A stretch of DNA of 64,000 bases, taken from Qipengyuania vulgaris (GTDB taxonomy: Bacteria > Pseudomonadota > Alphaproteobacteria > Sphingomonadales > Sphingomonadaceae). The notes beneath the pieces are model-generated. The model was given only the letters and a program-made list of their open reading frames with translations, was not told where the DNA came from and ran no database searches. Below are positions 8,910 through 17,039 of the stretch, one piece after another. The stretch's first letter is position 1. Every line of letters begins with the position of its first letter. The translations under genes and the position numbers were made by a program. The stretch is taken from positions 806,001-870,000 of the forward strand of contig NZ_WTYC01000001.1 in the NCBI RefSeq assembly GCF_009827325.1. Reading direction: 5' to 3'.

Positions 8910-10967
8910 ATGACCATTCGCCCAATTGCCATCGCCGCCACGCTGCTTGCCGGTGTCTCGCTATCCGCCACCGCCCAGGCCCGCCCGATGACGCCTGAAG
9001 ATGTCGCCAAGCTCGAGAATGTCGGCACCATCGCCGTCTCGCCCGATGGCAGCCGCATCGCCTACACCACAGCCAGCCTGCCCGACATTACCGAAGGCGA
9101 AGAGAACGGAAGTACGCAGCAGCAGCTGAAGATGGCCTATGCGCCGATGAACGCGCGCGACTTCTTGCCCGAAGACATGAGCGTTTCGGGCGTGTCCTTT
9201 TCGCCCGATGGCCGCATGGTCAGCTTCGTCTGGGCCGATGAGGACGAAGATCGCGCCGTCTGGGGCATTCCGGTAGATGGCGGCGCGCAGCAGAAGCTCG
9301 CCTCGGTGAGGGATGCGAGCGTTCGCTCCTATGCCTGGGCGCCCGACGGATCGCGCATCTGGATGCTCGCTTCCGCCGAAGATGACGCAGAGCGCGACAA
9401 GGAAAGTGAAGCCGGCTTCAACGCTATCGTCTATGAGGAAGAAGCACAGCTCAACCGCCTGTTTTCGGCCAATGTAGGCACCGAAGTGGACGCCGATCCG
9501 CAAGCTGTTTCCATTCCGGGCTATGTCAGCGCGTTCAAGATCGCGCCGGGTGGCCGGACCGCCGTGGTCGACAGCGCGCCCACTCCGCAGATCGACGATG
9601 CCTATACCTCGAAGCGCGCCCATGTAATCGATCTTGCCAGCGGACAGGTGCTCCGCGTGGTTGAAACGCCCGGCAAGCTGGGCGATATCGAGGTCTCCCC
9701 CGATGGAAGCCAGCTTTCCATGATCGCGGGCGTTGATATCAACGATCCAGCGGAAACGACCCTGCATCTCGTCGATGTCGCCAGTGGCAGTTACCGTGCG
9801 CTCAATGCCGGAGCACCGGAAGCGGCAGTGGACGCAGAGTGGCTTGCCGATCGCCGCCTGGCGGCAGTGATCCACAAGGGCGCACAGAGCGCACTGCGGA
9901 TCTACAACGCCGATGGCACCGTAGCCGAAGAACATGATGGCGGCGCCCTGATCCTCACCCGTGTCGAGGCGGGCGGTAACACGCTGGCAGTCGAAGCGAA
10001 CAGTCCGCGCCACCCGACCGAACTCTTCGTGTGGAACAATGGCAGCTTCAATCGCTGGACGCAGCACAACCCTTGGCTGTCCGAAATCGATTTCGGCGAA
10101 CAGCGCACCTTCCGCTACACGGCGCGCGACGGTCAGGAAGTCGAAGGCGTGTTGATAGAACCGGTCGGCGGAGTGCCGCGCGGCGGCGCGCCGCTGATCC
10201 TCAACGTTCATGGCGGCCCCGAAGCGCATGATAGCAACGGCTGGCAGACCGCCTATTCCAAGCCCGGCCACGTCGCCGCAGGACAGGGCTATGCCGTCTT
10301 CCTGCCGAACTATCGCGGGTCGACCGGTTACGGCACGGCGTTCTCCAAGCAGCACACCGGCAATTACACCGATCCGGAGTTCACCGATCTGGTCGATGCC
10401 AAGCGCGCACTGGTGTCGGAGGGCATCGCCGACCCCGATCGCACGGGCATCACCGGCGGCTCCTATGGCGGCTATGCCACCGGCTGGGGTGCGACCGCGC
10501 TCAGCGACGAGTTCGCCGCCGGGGTGATGTTCGTCGGCATTTCGAACCAGGTCTCCAAGTTCGGCACCACGGACATCCCCTACGAGATGTATAACGTCCA
10601 CTCGGGCAAGTGGCCTTGGGACGACTGGCAGGCGATGCTCGAAGTGAGCCCGATCTACCACGTCGACAAGGCCAATACGCCGCTGCTGATCATGCACGGC
10701 GCGGAAGACACCCGCGTCGCGCCGAGCCAGAGCTACGAGCTCTACCGCTCGATGAAGGTGCGCAAGCCCGATGTGCCTGTGCGTCTCGTGCTTTATCCGG
10801 GCGAGGGCCACGGTAACAGCCGGGCGGCCGCACGCTATGATTACAACCTGCGTATGATGCGCTGGTTCGATACTTACCTGAAAACGGGTGACCGCGATGC
10901 GCAATTGCCCGACAGCCGGCCGGACCTTCCCGAAGGCACGACCGGGGCAGGGACTTCGGAAGACTGA
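8910..10967 (+). CDS. Secreted S9 family prolyl oligopeptidase-type peptidase
   Basis: This is a serine peptidase with an N-terminal beta-propeller and a C-terminal alpha/beta-hydrolase domain, acting on short peptides outside the cytoplasm. The 685-residue protein starts with a signal peptide (MTIRPIAIAATLLAGVSLSATAQA). WD/PD40-like blades follow (SPDGSRIAY, SPDGRMVSF). The catalytic triad is visible: Ser518 in GGSYGGYATG, Asp600 in HGAEDTRV and His634 in GEGHGNS. The ATG at 8910 follows AGAGG. The reading frame stays open far upstream, but that part is only the shadow of the opposite-strand amidohydrolase. Together with that gene and DUF885, it suggests peptide scavenging. Confidence 0.93.
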   Translation: MTIRPIAIAATLLAGVSLSATAQARPMTPEDVAKLENVGTIAVSPDGSRIAYTTASLPDITEGEENGSTQQQLKMAYAPMNARDFLPEDMSVSGVSFSPDGRMVSFVWADEDEDRAVWGIPVDGGAQQKLASVRDASVRSYAWAPDGSRIWMLASAEDDAERDKESEAGFNAIVYEEEAQLNRLFSANVGTEVDADPQAVSIPGYVSAFKIAPGGRTAVVDSAPTPQIDDAYTSKRAHVIDLASGQVLRVVETPGKLGDIEVSPDGSQLSMIAGVDINDPAETTLHLVDVASGSYRALNAGAPEAAVDAEWLADRRLAAVIHKGAQSALRIYNADGTVAEEHDGGALILTRVEAGGNTLAVEANSPRHPTELFVWNNGSFNRWTQHNPWLSEIDFGEQRTFRYTARDGQEVEGVLIEPVGGVPRGGAPLILNVHGGPEAHDSNGWQTAYSKPGHVAAGQGYAVFLPNYRGSTGYGTAFSKQHTGNYTDPEFTDLVDAKRALVSEGIADPDRTGITGGSYGGYATGWGATALSDEFAAGVMFVGISNQVSKFGTTDIPYEMYNVHSGKWPWDDWQAMLEVSPIYHVDKANTPLLIMHGAEDTRVAPSQSYELYRSMKVRKPDVPVRLVLYPGEGHGNSRAAARYDYNLRMMRWFDTYLKTGDRDAQLPDSRPDLPEGTTGAGTSED

Positions 10968-10976
10968 CCAAAGCGA

Positions 10977-11013
10977 AGAGGGCGGCCCGTTTCGACTAAA
11001 CCGGTCGCCCTTT
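10977..11013. terminator. Probable bidirectional terminator
   Basis: An imperfect hairpin (AGAGGGCGGCCCG... / ...CCGGTCGCCCTTT) lies between the convergent S9 peptidase and DUF2585 genes, with a short T-run on the + side. Confidence 0.6.
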
Positions 11014-11018
11014 CCAGT

Positions 11019-11612
11019 TCAGCCCAGCGCCTGCCACTCGCGGATCGCCTCGAGCGGCCAGATCAGCATGATCACGTTGAGCGTGAGATTGTCCCGGACC
11101 ACCAGGGCCACGACGATCTCCATGATCACTGCCAGCGCGACCGTGACCTTGACCGGCAGTTTGAGCGCGAGCCAGAAACCCAGGCTCATCCAGCCGAGAT
11201 CGGCCATCGAATTGATGATGCTGTCACCCGAATAGCCCCAGTTGACCGTCACCGAACGATAGCGGTCGATTATCATAGGCGTATTCTCGATGATCTCCCA
11301 GGCCGCCTCGAGCGCGACGGCGAGCGTGAAACTCCATTTCCCGGCCGCCTTGCCGCCAAGACCAAATTTGGAAAACAACAGCCAGCCGAGCCCGTAGAAC
11401 AGCATGCCATGGATGATATGGCTCGGCGTGTACCAGTCCGATAGGTGTTGGCTGTTACCCGAGGAATTGATGTCTCCATACCACAGGCTGACGTAACCGC
11501 ATTCGCAGATCGGCGGGCGGTCCATCGCAAAGAGGATCGCCAGCGTGACGAGCGACAGAACCAGGGCGGCGACAATGGCCGCGCGGTGCGGGTTGAGCGA
11601 TTTGGCGGTCAT
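11019..11612 (-). CDS. DUF2585 (UPF0314) membrane protein
   Basis: This is a conserved alphaproteobacterial inner-membrane protein of unknown function. The 197-residue product has about four hydrophobic helices. The family's characteristic segments are present: PPICECGYVSLW, SQHLSDWYTPSHIIHGMLFY and EIIENTPMIIDRYR. The Cys/His/Glu/Asp residues in these loops look like possible metal or substrate ligands. It lies 57 bp upstream of the mipA-like gene on the same strand; whether they share a transcript is unclear. Confidence 0.85.
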   Translation of the reverse strand: MTAKSLNPHRAAIVAALVLSLVTLAILFAMDRPPICECGYVSLWYGDINSSGNSQHLSDWYTPSHIIHGMLFYGLGWLLFSKFGLGGKAAGKWSFTLAVALEAAWEIIENTPMIIDRYRSVTVNWGYSGDSIINSMADLGWMSLGFWLALKLPVKVTVALAVIMEIVVALVVRDNLTLNVIMLIWPLEAIREWQALG

Positions 11613-11669
11613 GCGGCGAAGCTTGCGTTGCCGCGTGCGACCTCACAAGCTTGTGGCCGAAACTATCCG

Positions 11670-12551
11670 CTAGAAAGTGTAGCCAACGCCGAGCGCGACG
11701 AAATACTGATCGTCGTCGCCGCGAATGCTGGTGAACGGTGTGTCGGCCGCATCGCCGACCAGTTTCGACCAGCCGCCGATCCCGATCACCGAAAGGCCTC
11801 CGTCGGCAACGTCGCCGCTGAGGTCATGCGCCAGCAGCAGGTTGATCCCATAGCTTTGCACCCCCCCCTCGGCCTGGAAGCCGGGCAGCTCTTCGCCATC
11901 GGGAAGCAGCGCATTGGTGGGCGGGACGGAGTAATAGTAATCGGCGAAATTATCGTCGATGAGGCTGGTGCTGAGCGACAGCGAGGCTGCAGTGGCGCGG
12001 CTGAGCGGCGTGAAATAGGTGACCGAAGGGCTGAGGACCCGACCATCATGCGCGCCCGCAACGTCCCATGTGGCGTCGAGGCTGAGGCTCAGGCTGTCGA
12101 AGGGGTTTAGCAGCTGCGGGAACTTGATGCCCACCGATCCGCCAAGTTCGACCGCGCGGTCCAGCTCGCCGTAGGCCGCAACCACGTCATCGTTGATATC
12201 GTCGGCATCATTACGGTCGCTGCGCAAGCGGATCATCGGGCCGGCGGAAAAGGAAATGCCCTCGTCGGCGTCGGGGACGAGATCTATCGCCAGACCCGCG
12301 GGACGGGGATTGATGTCGATTCCCCCGATGGAACCCTGTACGATCGGCAGGATGTTGACGTTGTAATCGTCGCTGCCGGAATAGCTGGCGTTATAACCCA
12401 CGCCCACGCCCACGCTCACGAAATCGCCGTCGAAAACCGTGTCGGGCGGGCCGGAGGGGAGCGGGTCTTCTACGTCGGTTTGCTGCGCCATGGCAGGCAC
12501 GGAAAGCGCACAGGCAAGAGTTGCTGCGGCGGCAGACGCGAAACGGATCAT
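11670..12551 (-). CDS. MipA/OmpV family outer-membrane beta-barrel protein
   Basis: This is an outer-membrane barrel of the MipA/OmpV family, whose members were linked to a peptidoglycan synthase complex (MipA) or are described as porin-like. The 293-residue product has a signal peptide ending AMAQ. Repeated amphipathic strands with alternating residues follow, and the protein ends in an aromatic residue (VALGVGYTF), the usual signal for barrel assembly. The N-terminal VGVGVGYNASYSGSDDY is typical of MipA. The ATG at 12551 follows GAGGGA. The frame stays open upstream only as a shadow of crtY. It is divergent from crtY across 114 bp. Confidence 0.85.
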   Translation of the reverse strand: MIRFASAAAATLACALSVPAMAQQTDVEDPLPSGPPDTVFDGDFVSVGVGVGYNASYSGSDDYNVNILPIVQGSIGGIDINPRPAGLAIDLVPDADEGISFSAGPMIRLRSDRNDADDINDDVVAAYGELDRAVELGGSVGIKFPQLLNPFDSLSLSLDATWDVAGAHDGRVLSPSVTYFTPLSRATAASLSLSTSLIDDNFADYYYSVPPTNALLPDGEELPGFQAEGGVQSYGINLLLAHDLSGDVADGGLSVIGIGGWSKLVGDAADTPFTSIRGDDDQYFVALGVGYTF

Positions 12552-12665
12552 GCGGATTTTTCCCTCGATTTGTCTTCGATAAGCAACGGATCGGCGCCAC
12601 CAACGTTCCTGACCAAAGCCGAAAAGGACATTGCCGCCCTTGCCCTCCCACCCTAAGCCCTCGCG

Positions 12666-13853
12666 ATGCAGCCAGACAAAATCGACATAGCCATCATCGG
12701 GGGCGGCCTTGCGGGTGGGCTGATCGCATTTGCTATACACCGCGCCGCGCCGCAGCTGTCTCTCGGCCTGTTCGAGGCGGGGGAAAGTTATGGCGGCAAC
12801 CACCGCTGGAGCTGGTTTGAGCAGGATCTTGGACCCGCCGGCACCGCGTTTCTGGAACCGTTCGAAAAGAAGGAATGGGCGGGCGGCAACGAAGTACGAT
12901 TTCCTGCCCATTCCCGCCGCCTCTCCAGCAACTATCGCTCCCTGGACAGCCGTGACTTCGACGCGGGGCTGCGCAGGCAATTGCCGCAGAGCGCCATACT
13001 TACCGGTTGCCGCGCACAGGGCATCGATGCGCAGGGCGTCACGCTTTCCAGCGGCGAAAGGATCGCCGCCAGGGCGATCATCGATTGCCGCGATGCATGC
13101 CCGAGCGAACATCTCGTGGGGGGCTGGCAGGTCTTTCTCGGCCAGCACCTGCGCACCGCTGCGCCGCACGGCGTAGACCGCCCGGTCATCATGGACGCGA
13201 CTGTCGAACAGCCGGGTGCCTACCGGTTCGTCTACCTCCTCCCGCTGAGCGCCACCGAGATTTTCGTCGAGGACACCTACTACGCGGACAGCCCCAACCT
13301 CGATGCCGAGCTCCTGCGCAGCCGCATCGCCGCCTATGCGCAGGCGCGGGGCTGGCAGAGCGAGACCCTCCACGAGGAAACGGGCGTCCTGCCCGTAATC
13401 ACCGGCGGGGATTTCGATGCCTATCGCTTCTCGCTCTCCCGAACCGGCGTGACGCTTGCCGGGGCCAAGGGCGGGTTCGTGCACCCGCTCACCAGCTACA
13501 CCATGCCGATCGCAGTCGAGAACGCCCTCGCCATTGCTGAAGCGGCTCGCGGAGATCTTTCCAATCTCCCTGCTTTTGTCGAGGCCCGCGCGCAGGAGCA
13601 CTGGCGCCGCACCGCATTCTACCGCCTGCTGGGCAAGATGCTGTTCGAAGCGGCGGAACCAGCAGAGCGTTACCGCGTGTTCCAGCGCTTCTACCGCCTG
13701 CCCGAACCGCTCATCGACCGGTTCTACGCGGTCCGGTCCACCACGCTCGACAAAATACGCATCCTCAGCGGCAAACCTCCCGTACCTTTAGGGCGAGCCA
13801 TCAAGGTCCTGCTTGGCAAGGGTTCGCCGCTCGTCCAAGGACCAAGACCATGA
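12666..13853 (+). CDS. crtY: Lycopene beta-cyclase CrtY
   Basis: CrtY closes both ends of lycopene to give beta-carotene. The 395-residue protein starts with an FAD/NAD-binding Rossmann motif (IAIIGGGLAGGLIAFAI). It carries the CrtY signature segments NHRWSWF, FVEDTYYADSP and GGFVHPLTSYTMP. Length fits bacterial CrtY. It is the first gene of the carotenoid cluster and overlaps crtI by 4 bp (ATGA), so translation is probably coupled. The ATG at 12666 lacks a strong ribosome site. No photosynthesis genes or PpsR-type TGT-N12-ACA site is evident upstream. Confidence 0.95.
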   Translation: MQPDKIDIAIIGGGLAGGLIAFAIHRAAPQLSLGLFEAGESYGGNHRWSWFEQDLGPAGTAFLEPFEKKEWAGGNEVRFPAHSRRLSSNYRSLDSRDFDAGLRRQLPQSAILTGCRAQGIDAQGVTLSSGERIAARAIIDCRDACPSEHLVGGWQVFLGQHLRTAAPHGVDRPVIMDATVEQPGAYRFVYLLPLSATEIFVEDTYYADSPNLDAELLRSRIAAYAQARGWQSETLHEETGVLPVITGGDFDAYRFSLSRTGVTLAGAKGGFVHPLTSYTMPIAVENALAIAEAARGDLSNLPAFVEARAQEHWRRTAFYRLLGKMLFEAAEPAERYRVFQRFYRLPEPLIDRFYAVRSTTLDKIRILSGKPPVPLGRAIKVLLGKGSPLVQGPRP

Positions 13854-15403
13854 ACGCCCAAACGATGCATCATTCGCTTGCGACCGATCTGCCCGAAAGC
13901 CCCATGATCCCCGAACCCAGCGGCAAGAGCGCCTGCGTGATCGGCGCGGGTTTCGGGGGGCTGGCGCTGGCCATTCGCCTGCAATCTGCAGGGATCGCCA
14001 CCACGGTCATCGAGGGGCGCGACAAGCCCGGTGGCCGCGCCTATCACTGGGAGCGCGACGGCTTCACCTTCGATGCCGGCCCTACCGTCATCACCGATCC
14101 TGATTGCCTGCGCGAGCTCTGGGCGCTGACCGGTCACGACATGGCCGAGGATATCGAGATCATGCCGGTCATGCCCTTTTACCGGCTCAACTGGCCAGAC
14201 GGCACGAATTTCGACTACTCGAACGACGAAGAGCAGCTCTTTCGCGGCATTGCCGAACTCAATCCCGGCGATGTCGCGGGCTACCAGCGCTTCCTCGAAT
14301 ATGCCGAAGGCGTCTACGAGGAAGGCTACGTCAAGCTGGGCCATGTGCCCTTCCTCGACTTCAAGTCGATGATCAAGGCCGCCCCCGCCCTTGCAAAGAA
14401 ACAGGCTTGGCGCAGCGTCTATTCGATGGTGGCGAGCTATGTCGAAAACGAAAAACTGCGCGAGGCGCTGAGCTTCCACACGCTGCTCGTCGGCGGCAAC
14501 CCGATGAAGACCAGCAGCATCTACGCGCTGATCCACAAGCTGGAAAAGGATGGCGGCGTGTGGTGGGCGAAGGGCGGCACGAACCGCCTGATCGCCGCCA
14601 TGGTGACTCATCTGGAACGGATCGGCGGCACGGTGCGCATCGGCGATCCGGTGGTGCAGATCCACACGCTCGGCAACCACGCCAGCGAGGTCGAAACGCA
14701 GTCGGGCTACAAGCAGCGCTTCGACGCGGTCGCCAGCAACGCCGACATCATGCACAGCTACCGCGACCTGCTGGCCGGGACCAAGCGCGGGGCGAGCTAT
14801 GCGAAAAGCCTAGCGCGCAAGAAGTTCTCTCCGAGCCTCTTCGTGGTGCACTTCGGGATCGAGGGGACCTGGCCCGGTATCCCGCACCACATGATCCTGT
14901 TCGGTCCGCGTTACAAAGGCCTGCTGGAGGACATTTACGACCACGGCGTTCTGCCGCAGGATTTCTCGGTCTATCTTCACCATCCCAGCGTGACTGATCC
15001 CAGCGTCGCGCCCGAAGGCATGAGCACCTTCTATGCGCTCGTCCCAGTCGCCCACATGGGCAAACTGTCGGTAGACTGGGAAAAGATGGGCCCGGTGCTC
15101 GAAAAGCGCATTCTCGACGAGGTGGAGCGGCGCCTGATCCCCGACCTTCATGGCCGGATCAAGACCAAGTTCCACTACGCCCCGCGCGATTTCGCGCAGG
15201 ACCTCAACGCGCACCAGGGGAGCGCCTTCAGCCTCGAACCGCTCCTTACCCAGAGCGCCTATTTCCGCGGGCACAACCGCGACGACGTGCTGGACAATTT
15301 CTACCTCGTCGGGGCAGGGACGCATCCGGGCGCCGGCATCCCCGGCGTGGTCGGCAGCGCCAAGGCGACTGCAGGCCTGATGGTTGAAGATTTGGTGAAG
15401 TAA
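13850..15403 (+). CDS. crtI: Phytoene desaturase CrtI
   Basis: CrtI introduces the double bonds that convert phytoene to lycopene (or neurosporene), using FAD at the membrane. The 517-residue protein has the N-terminal dinucleotide motif VIGAGFGGLALAIRL (about residues 28-42). The start of the substrate domain is GRAYHWERDGFTFDAGPTVI. The conserved C-terminal CrtI signature is GAGTHPGAGIPGVVGSAKAT. Its first 25 residues extend beyond the usual start, but the ATGA overlap with crtY supports this ATG. Confidence 0.96.
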   Translation: MNAQTMHHSLATDLPESPMIPEPSGKSACVIGAGFGGLALAIRLQSAGIATTVIEGRDKPGGRAYHWERDGFTFDAGPTVITDPDCLRELWALTGHDMAEDIEIMPVMPFYRLNWPDGTNFDYSNDEEQLFRGIAELNPGDVAGYQRFLEYAEGVYEEGYVKLGHVPFLDFKSMIKAAPALAKKQAWRSVYSMVASYVENEKLREALSFHTLLVGGNPMKTSSIYALIHKLEKDGGVWWAKGGTNRLIAAMVTHLERIGGTVRIGDPVVQIHTLGNHASEVETQSGYKQRFDAVASNADIMHSYRDLLAGTKRGASYAKSLARKKFSPSLFVVHFGIEGTWPGIPHHMILFGPRYKGLLEDIYDHGVLPQDFSVYLHHPSVTDPSVAPEGMSTFYALVPVAHMGKLSVDWEKMGPVLEKRILDEVERRLIPDLHGRIKTKFHYAPRDFAQDLNAHQGSAFSLEPLLTQSAYFRGHNRDDVLDNFYLVGAGTHPGAGIPGVVGSAKATAGLMVEDLVK

Positions 15404-15405
15404 CA

Positions 15406-15987
15406 ATGAAAAGACTGGCGGTTTACTGCGGCTCGGCATCGCCCGAGGATCCGCGTTATCTCGAACTGGCGCGCGATGTGGGCGCAGGGCTGGCGGAGCG
15501 TGGCATCGGCGTCGTCTATGGCGGCGGCAGGCTGGGGCTGATGGGCGCGGTCGCTTCGGGCGCGCTCGATGCTGGCGGCGAGGTCATCGGCGTCATTCCC
15601 GATGCGCTGGCCAATTCCGAAGTTGCCAATCACGATTGCACCGAGCTTCACACGGTGGGCGGGATGCACGAGCGCAAGCAGAAGTTCACCGACCTGTCCG
15701 ACGGCTTCGTCACCATACCCGGCGGCGTGGGCACGATGGACGAGCTCTGGGAAGCGGTCAGTTGGGCGCAACTCGGCTATCACACCAAGCCGGTCGGCCT
15801 GCTCAACGCCTTCGGCTTTTACGACCACTTGATCGCCTTCAATCGCCAAATGGCGGAGGTCGGTTTCGTCCGCCCCGCACACCAGGGGATAATTCTTTCC
15901 GAAGAGACGTTAAGCGCGTTGCTGGACAAAATGGAAAGCTATCGGCCACATACACCAATCTTCCAGATGAAGGCGTCCGACCTCTGA
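15406..15987 (+). CDS. LOG family (lysine decarboxylase-like) nucleotide hydrolase
   Basis: LOG proteins cleave nucleoside 5'-monophosphates, releasing a base (cytokinin in plants) and ribose 5-phosphate. The 193-residue product has the TIGR00730/LOG fold signatures VYGGGRLGLMG (about residues 37-48) and PGGVGTMDELWE (105-116), the nucleotide-monophosphate binding and catalytic motif. The name 'lysine decarboxylase' for this family is an old misannotation. It begins 2 bp after crtI stops, with its ribosome site (GGTGAAG) in the crtI tail, and lies before crtB, so it is probably translated from the carotenoid transcript. No direct role in carotenoid synthesis is known. Confidence 0.9.
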   Translation: MKRLAVYCGSASPEDPRYLELARDVGAGLAERGIGVVYGGGRLGLMGAVASGALDAGGEVIGVIPDALANSEVANHDCTELHTVGGMHERKQKFTDLSDGFVTIPGGVGTMDELWEAVSWAQLGYHTKPVGLLNAFGFYDHLIAFNRQMAEVGFVRPAHQGIILSEETLSALLDKMESYRPHTPIFQMKASDL

Positions 15988-16016
15988 ACAAGCCCCGCCC
16001 CCTGACCACGCAGCAC

Positions 16017-17003
16017 ATGCGCCCCACCATCGCCAAGGCCGGCGGCGGGCGGGAACGTGCGTCGCTTGTGGAAAAGGCGCTGGAATCGATCGAGGTCGGC
16101 TCGCACAGCTTCTCCGCCGCATCCAAGCTGTTCGACCGGACGACGCGCGAACGCAGCTGGCTGCTCTACGCCTGGTGCCGCCGGTGCGATGATATCGCCG
16201 ACAACCAAGACAAGGGCGGCCCGTTGGGCAACCAAGGCACGCCCAAGGATGCCGAAGACCGGATCCAGGCCATCCGCGTGCTCACCCGCCGCGCGCTCGA
16301 CGAACAGCCCACTGCGGATTTCGCCTTCGACGCTCTCGGCCTCGTCGCCGACGAATGCGGTTTGACCTACGATATGGCCAATGACGTGATCCGCGGTTTC
16401 GCCATGGATGCGACTGGCTTTTCTCCCAATAACGAGCGCGAGCTGCTGCGCTATTGCTATCACGTGGCGGGCGCGGTCGGGATCATGATGGCGCACATCA
16501 TGGGCGTCGATCCCGAAGACGGCGAAACGCTGGACCGGGCTAACGATCTCGGCATTGCCTTCCAGATCGCCAATATCTCGCGCGACGTAGTGGAAGATGC
16601 AGCTGCGGGCCGCGTGTACATCCCCGCCGAATGGCTGGCCGAAGCGGGCCTCGCCGCCGGCGATCACGCGGTACCCGAAAATCGCTTCGATCTTGCTGGC
16701 GTCATGCCCCGTATGATCGCGCTGATGGAAAAGCACGAGGCCGCAGCAAGGCTGGGCGCGAAGCGTTTGCGCTTCCGGTCGCGCTGGGCGGTGCTGGCGG
16801 CGGCGAACATCTATGGTGCGATCGGGCGCAAGGTGCTGAACCGCGGCCAGAAGGCGTGGGACAGGCGCGTGGTGGTGCGCGGCCCGGAAAAGCTGTGGCA
16901 CGTAGGCACGGCTTTTTTCCAGGCGGTGTGGAACCGCCCCCCCGGCCCGCAGGAACCGATCATCTGGTCCCGCCACGATTTCCGCCCGGTTGCCGGCTGG
17001 TAG
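16017..17003 (+). CDS. crtB: Phytoene synthase CrtB
   Basis: CrtB condenses two geranylgeranyl diphosphates into phytoene, the first committed carotenoid step. The 328-residue protein shows the squalene/phytoene synthase fold with the first Asp-rich motif CDDIADNQD and the second NISRDVVEDA, plus GRVYIPAEWL. The first ATG in a sensible place is 16017 (MRPTIAKAG), but it has no clear ribosome site. The same frame runs open into the LOG gene, so a non-ATG start near 15985-16010 cannot be excluded. It ends the crtY-crtI-LOG-crtB run, 36 bp before the carboxylase gene. Confidence 0.94.
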   Translation: MRPTIAKAGGGRERASLVEKALESIEVGSHSFSAASKLFDRTTRERSWLLYAWCRRCDDIADNQDKGGPLGNQGTPKDAEDRIQAIRVLTRRALDEQPTADFAFDALGLVADECGLTYDMANDVIRGFAMDATGFSPNNERELLRYCYHVAGAVGIMMAHIMGVDPEDGETLDRANDLGIAFQIANISRDVVEDAAAGRVYIPAEWLAEAGLAAGDHAVPENRFDLAGVMPRMIALMEKHEAAARLGAKRLRFRSRWAVLAAANIYGAIGRKVLNRGQKAWDRRVVVRGPEKLWHVGTAFFQAVWNRPPGPQEPIIWSRHDFRPVAGW

Positions 17004-17039
17004 CTTGAAGCGGCGCCGCGCTCGGGCTAGCGCAGCTTC

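Noticed and set aside
12552-13601. N-terminal extension of the MipA-like frame
   Set aside because: It is a shadow antisense to crtY. The signal peptide at 12551 is the true start.
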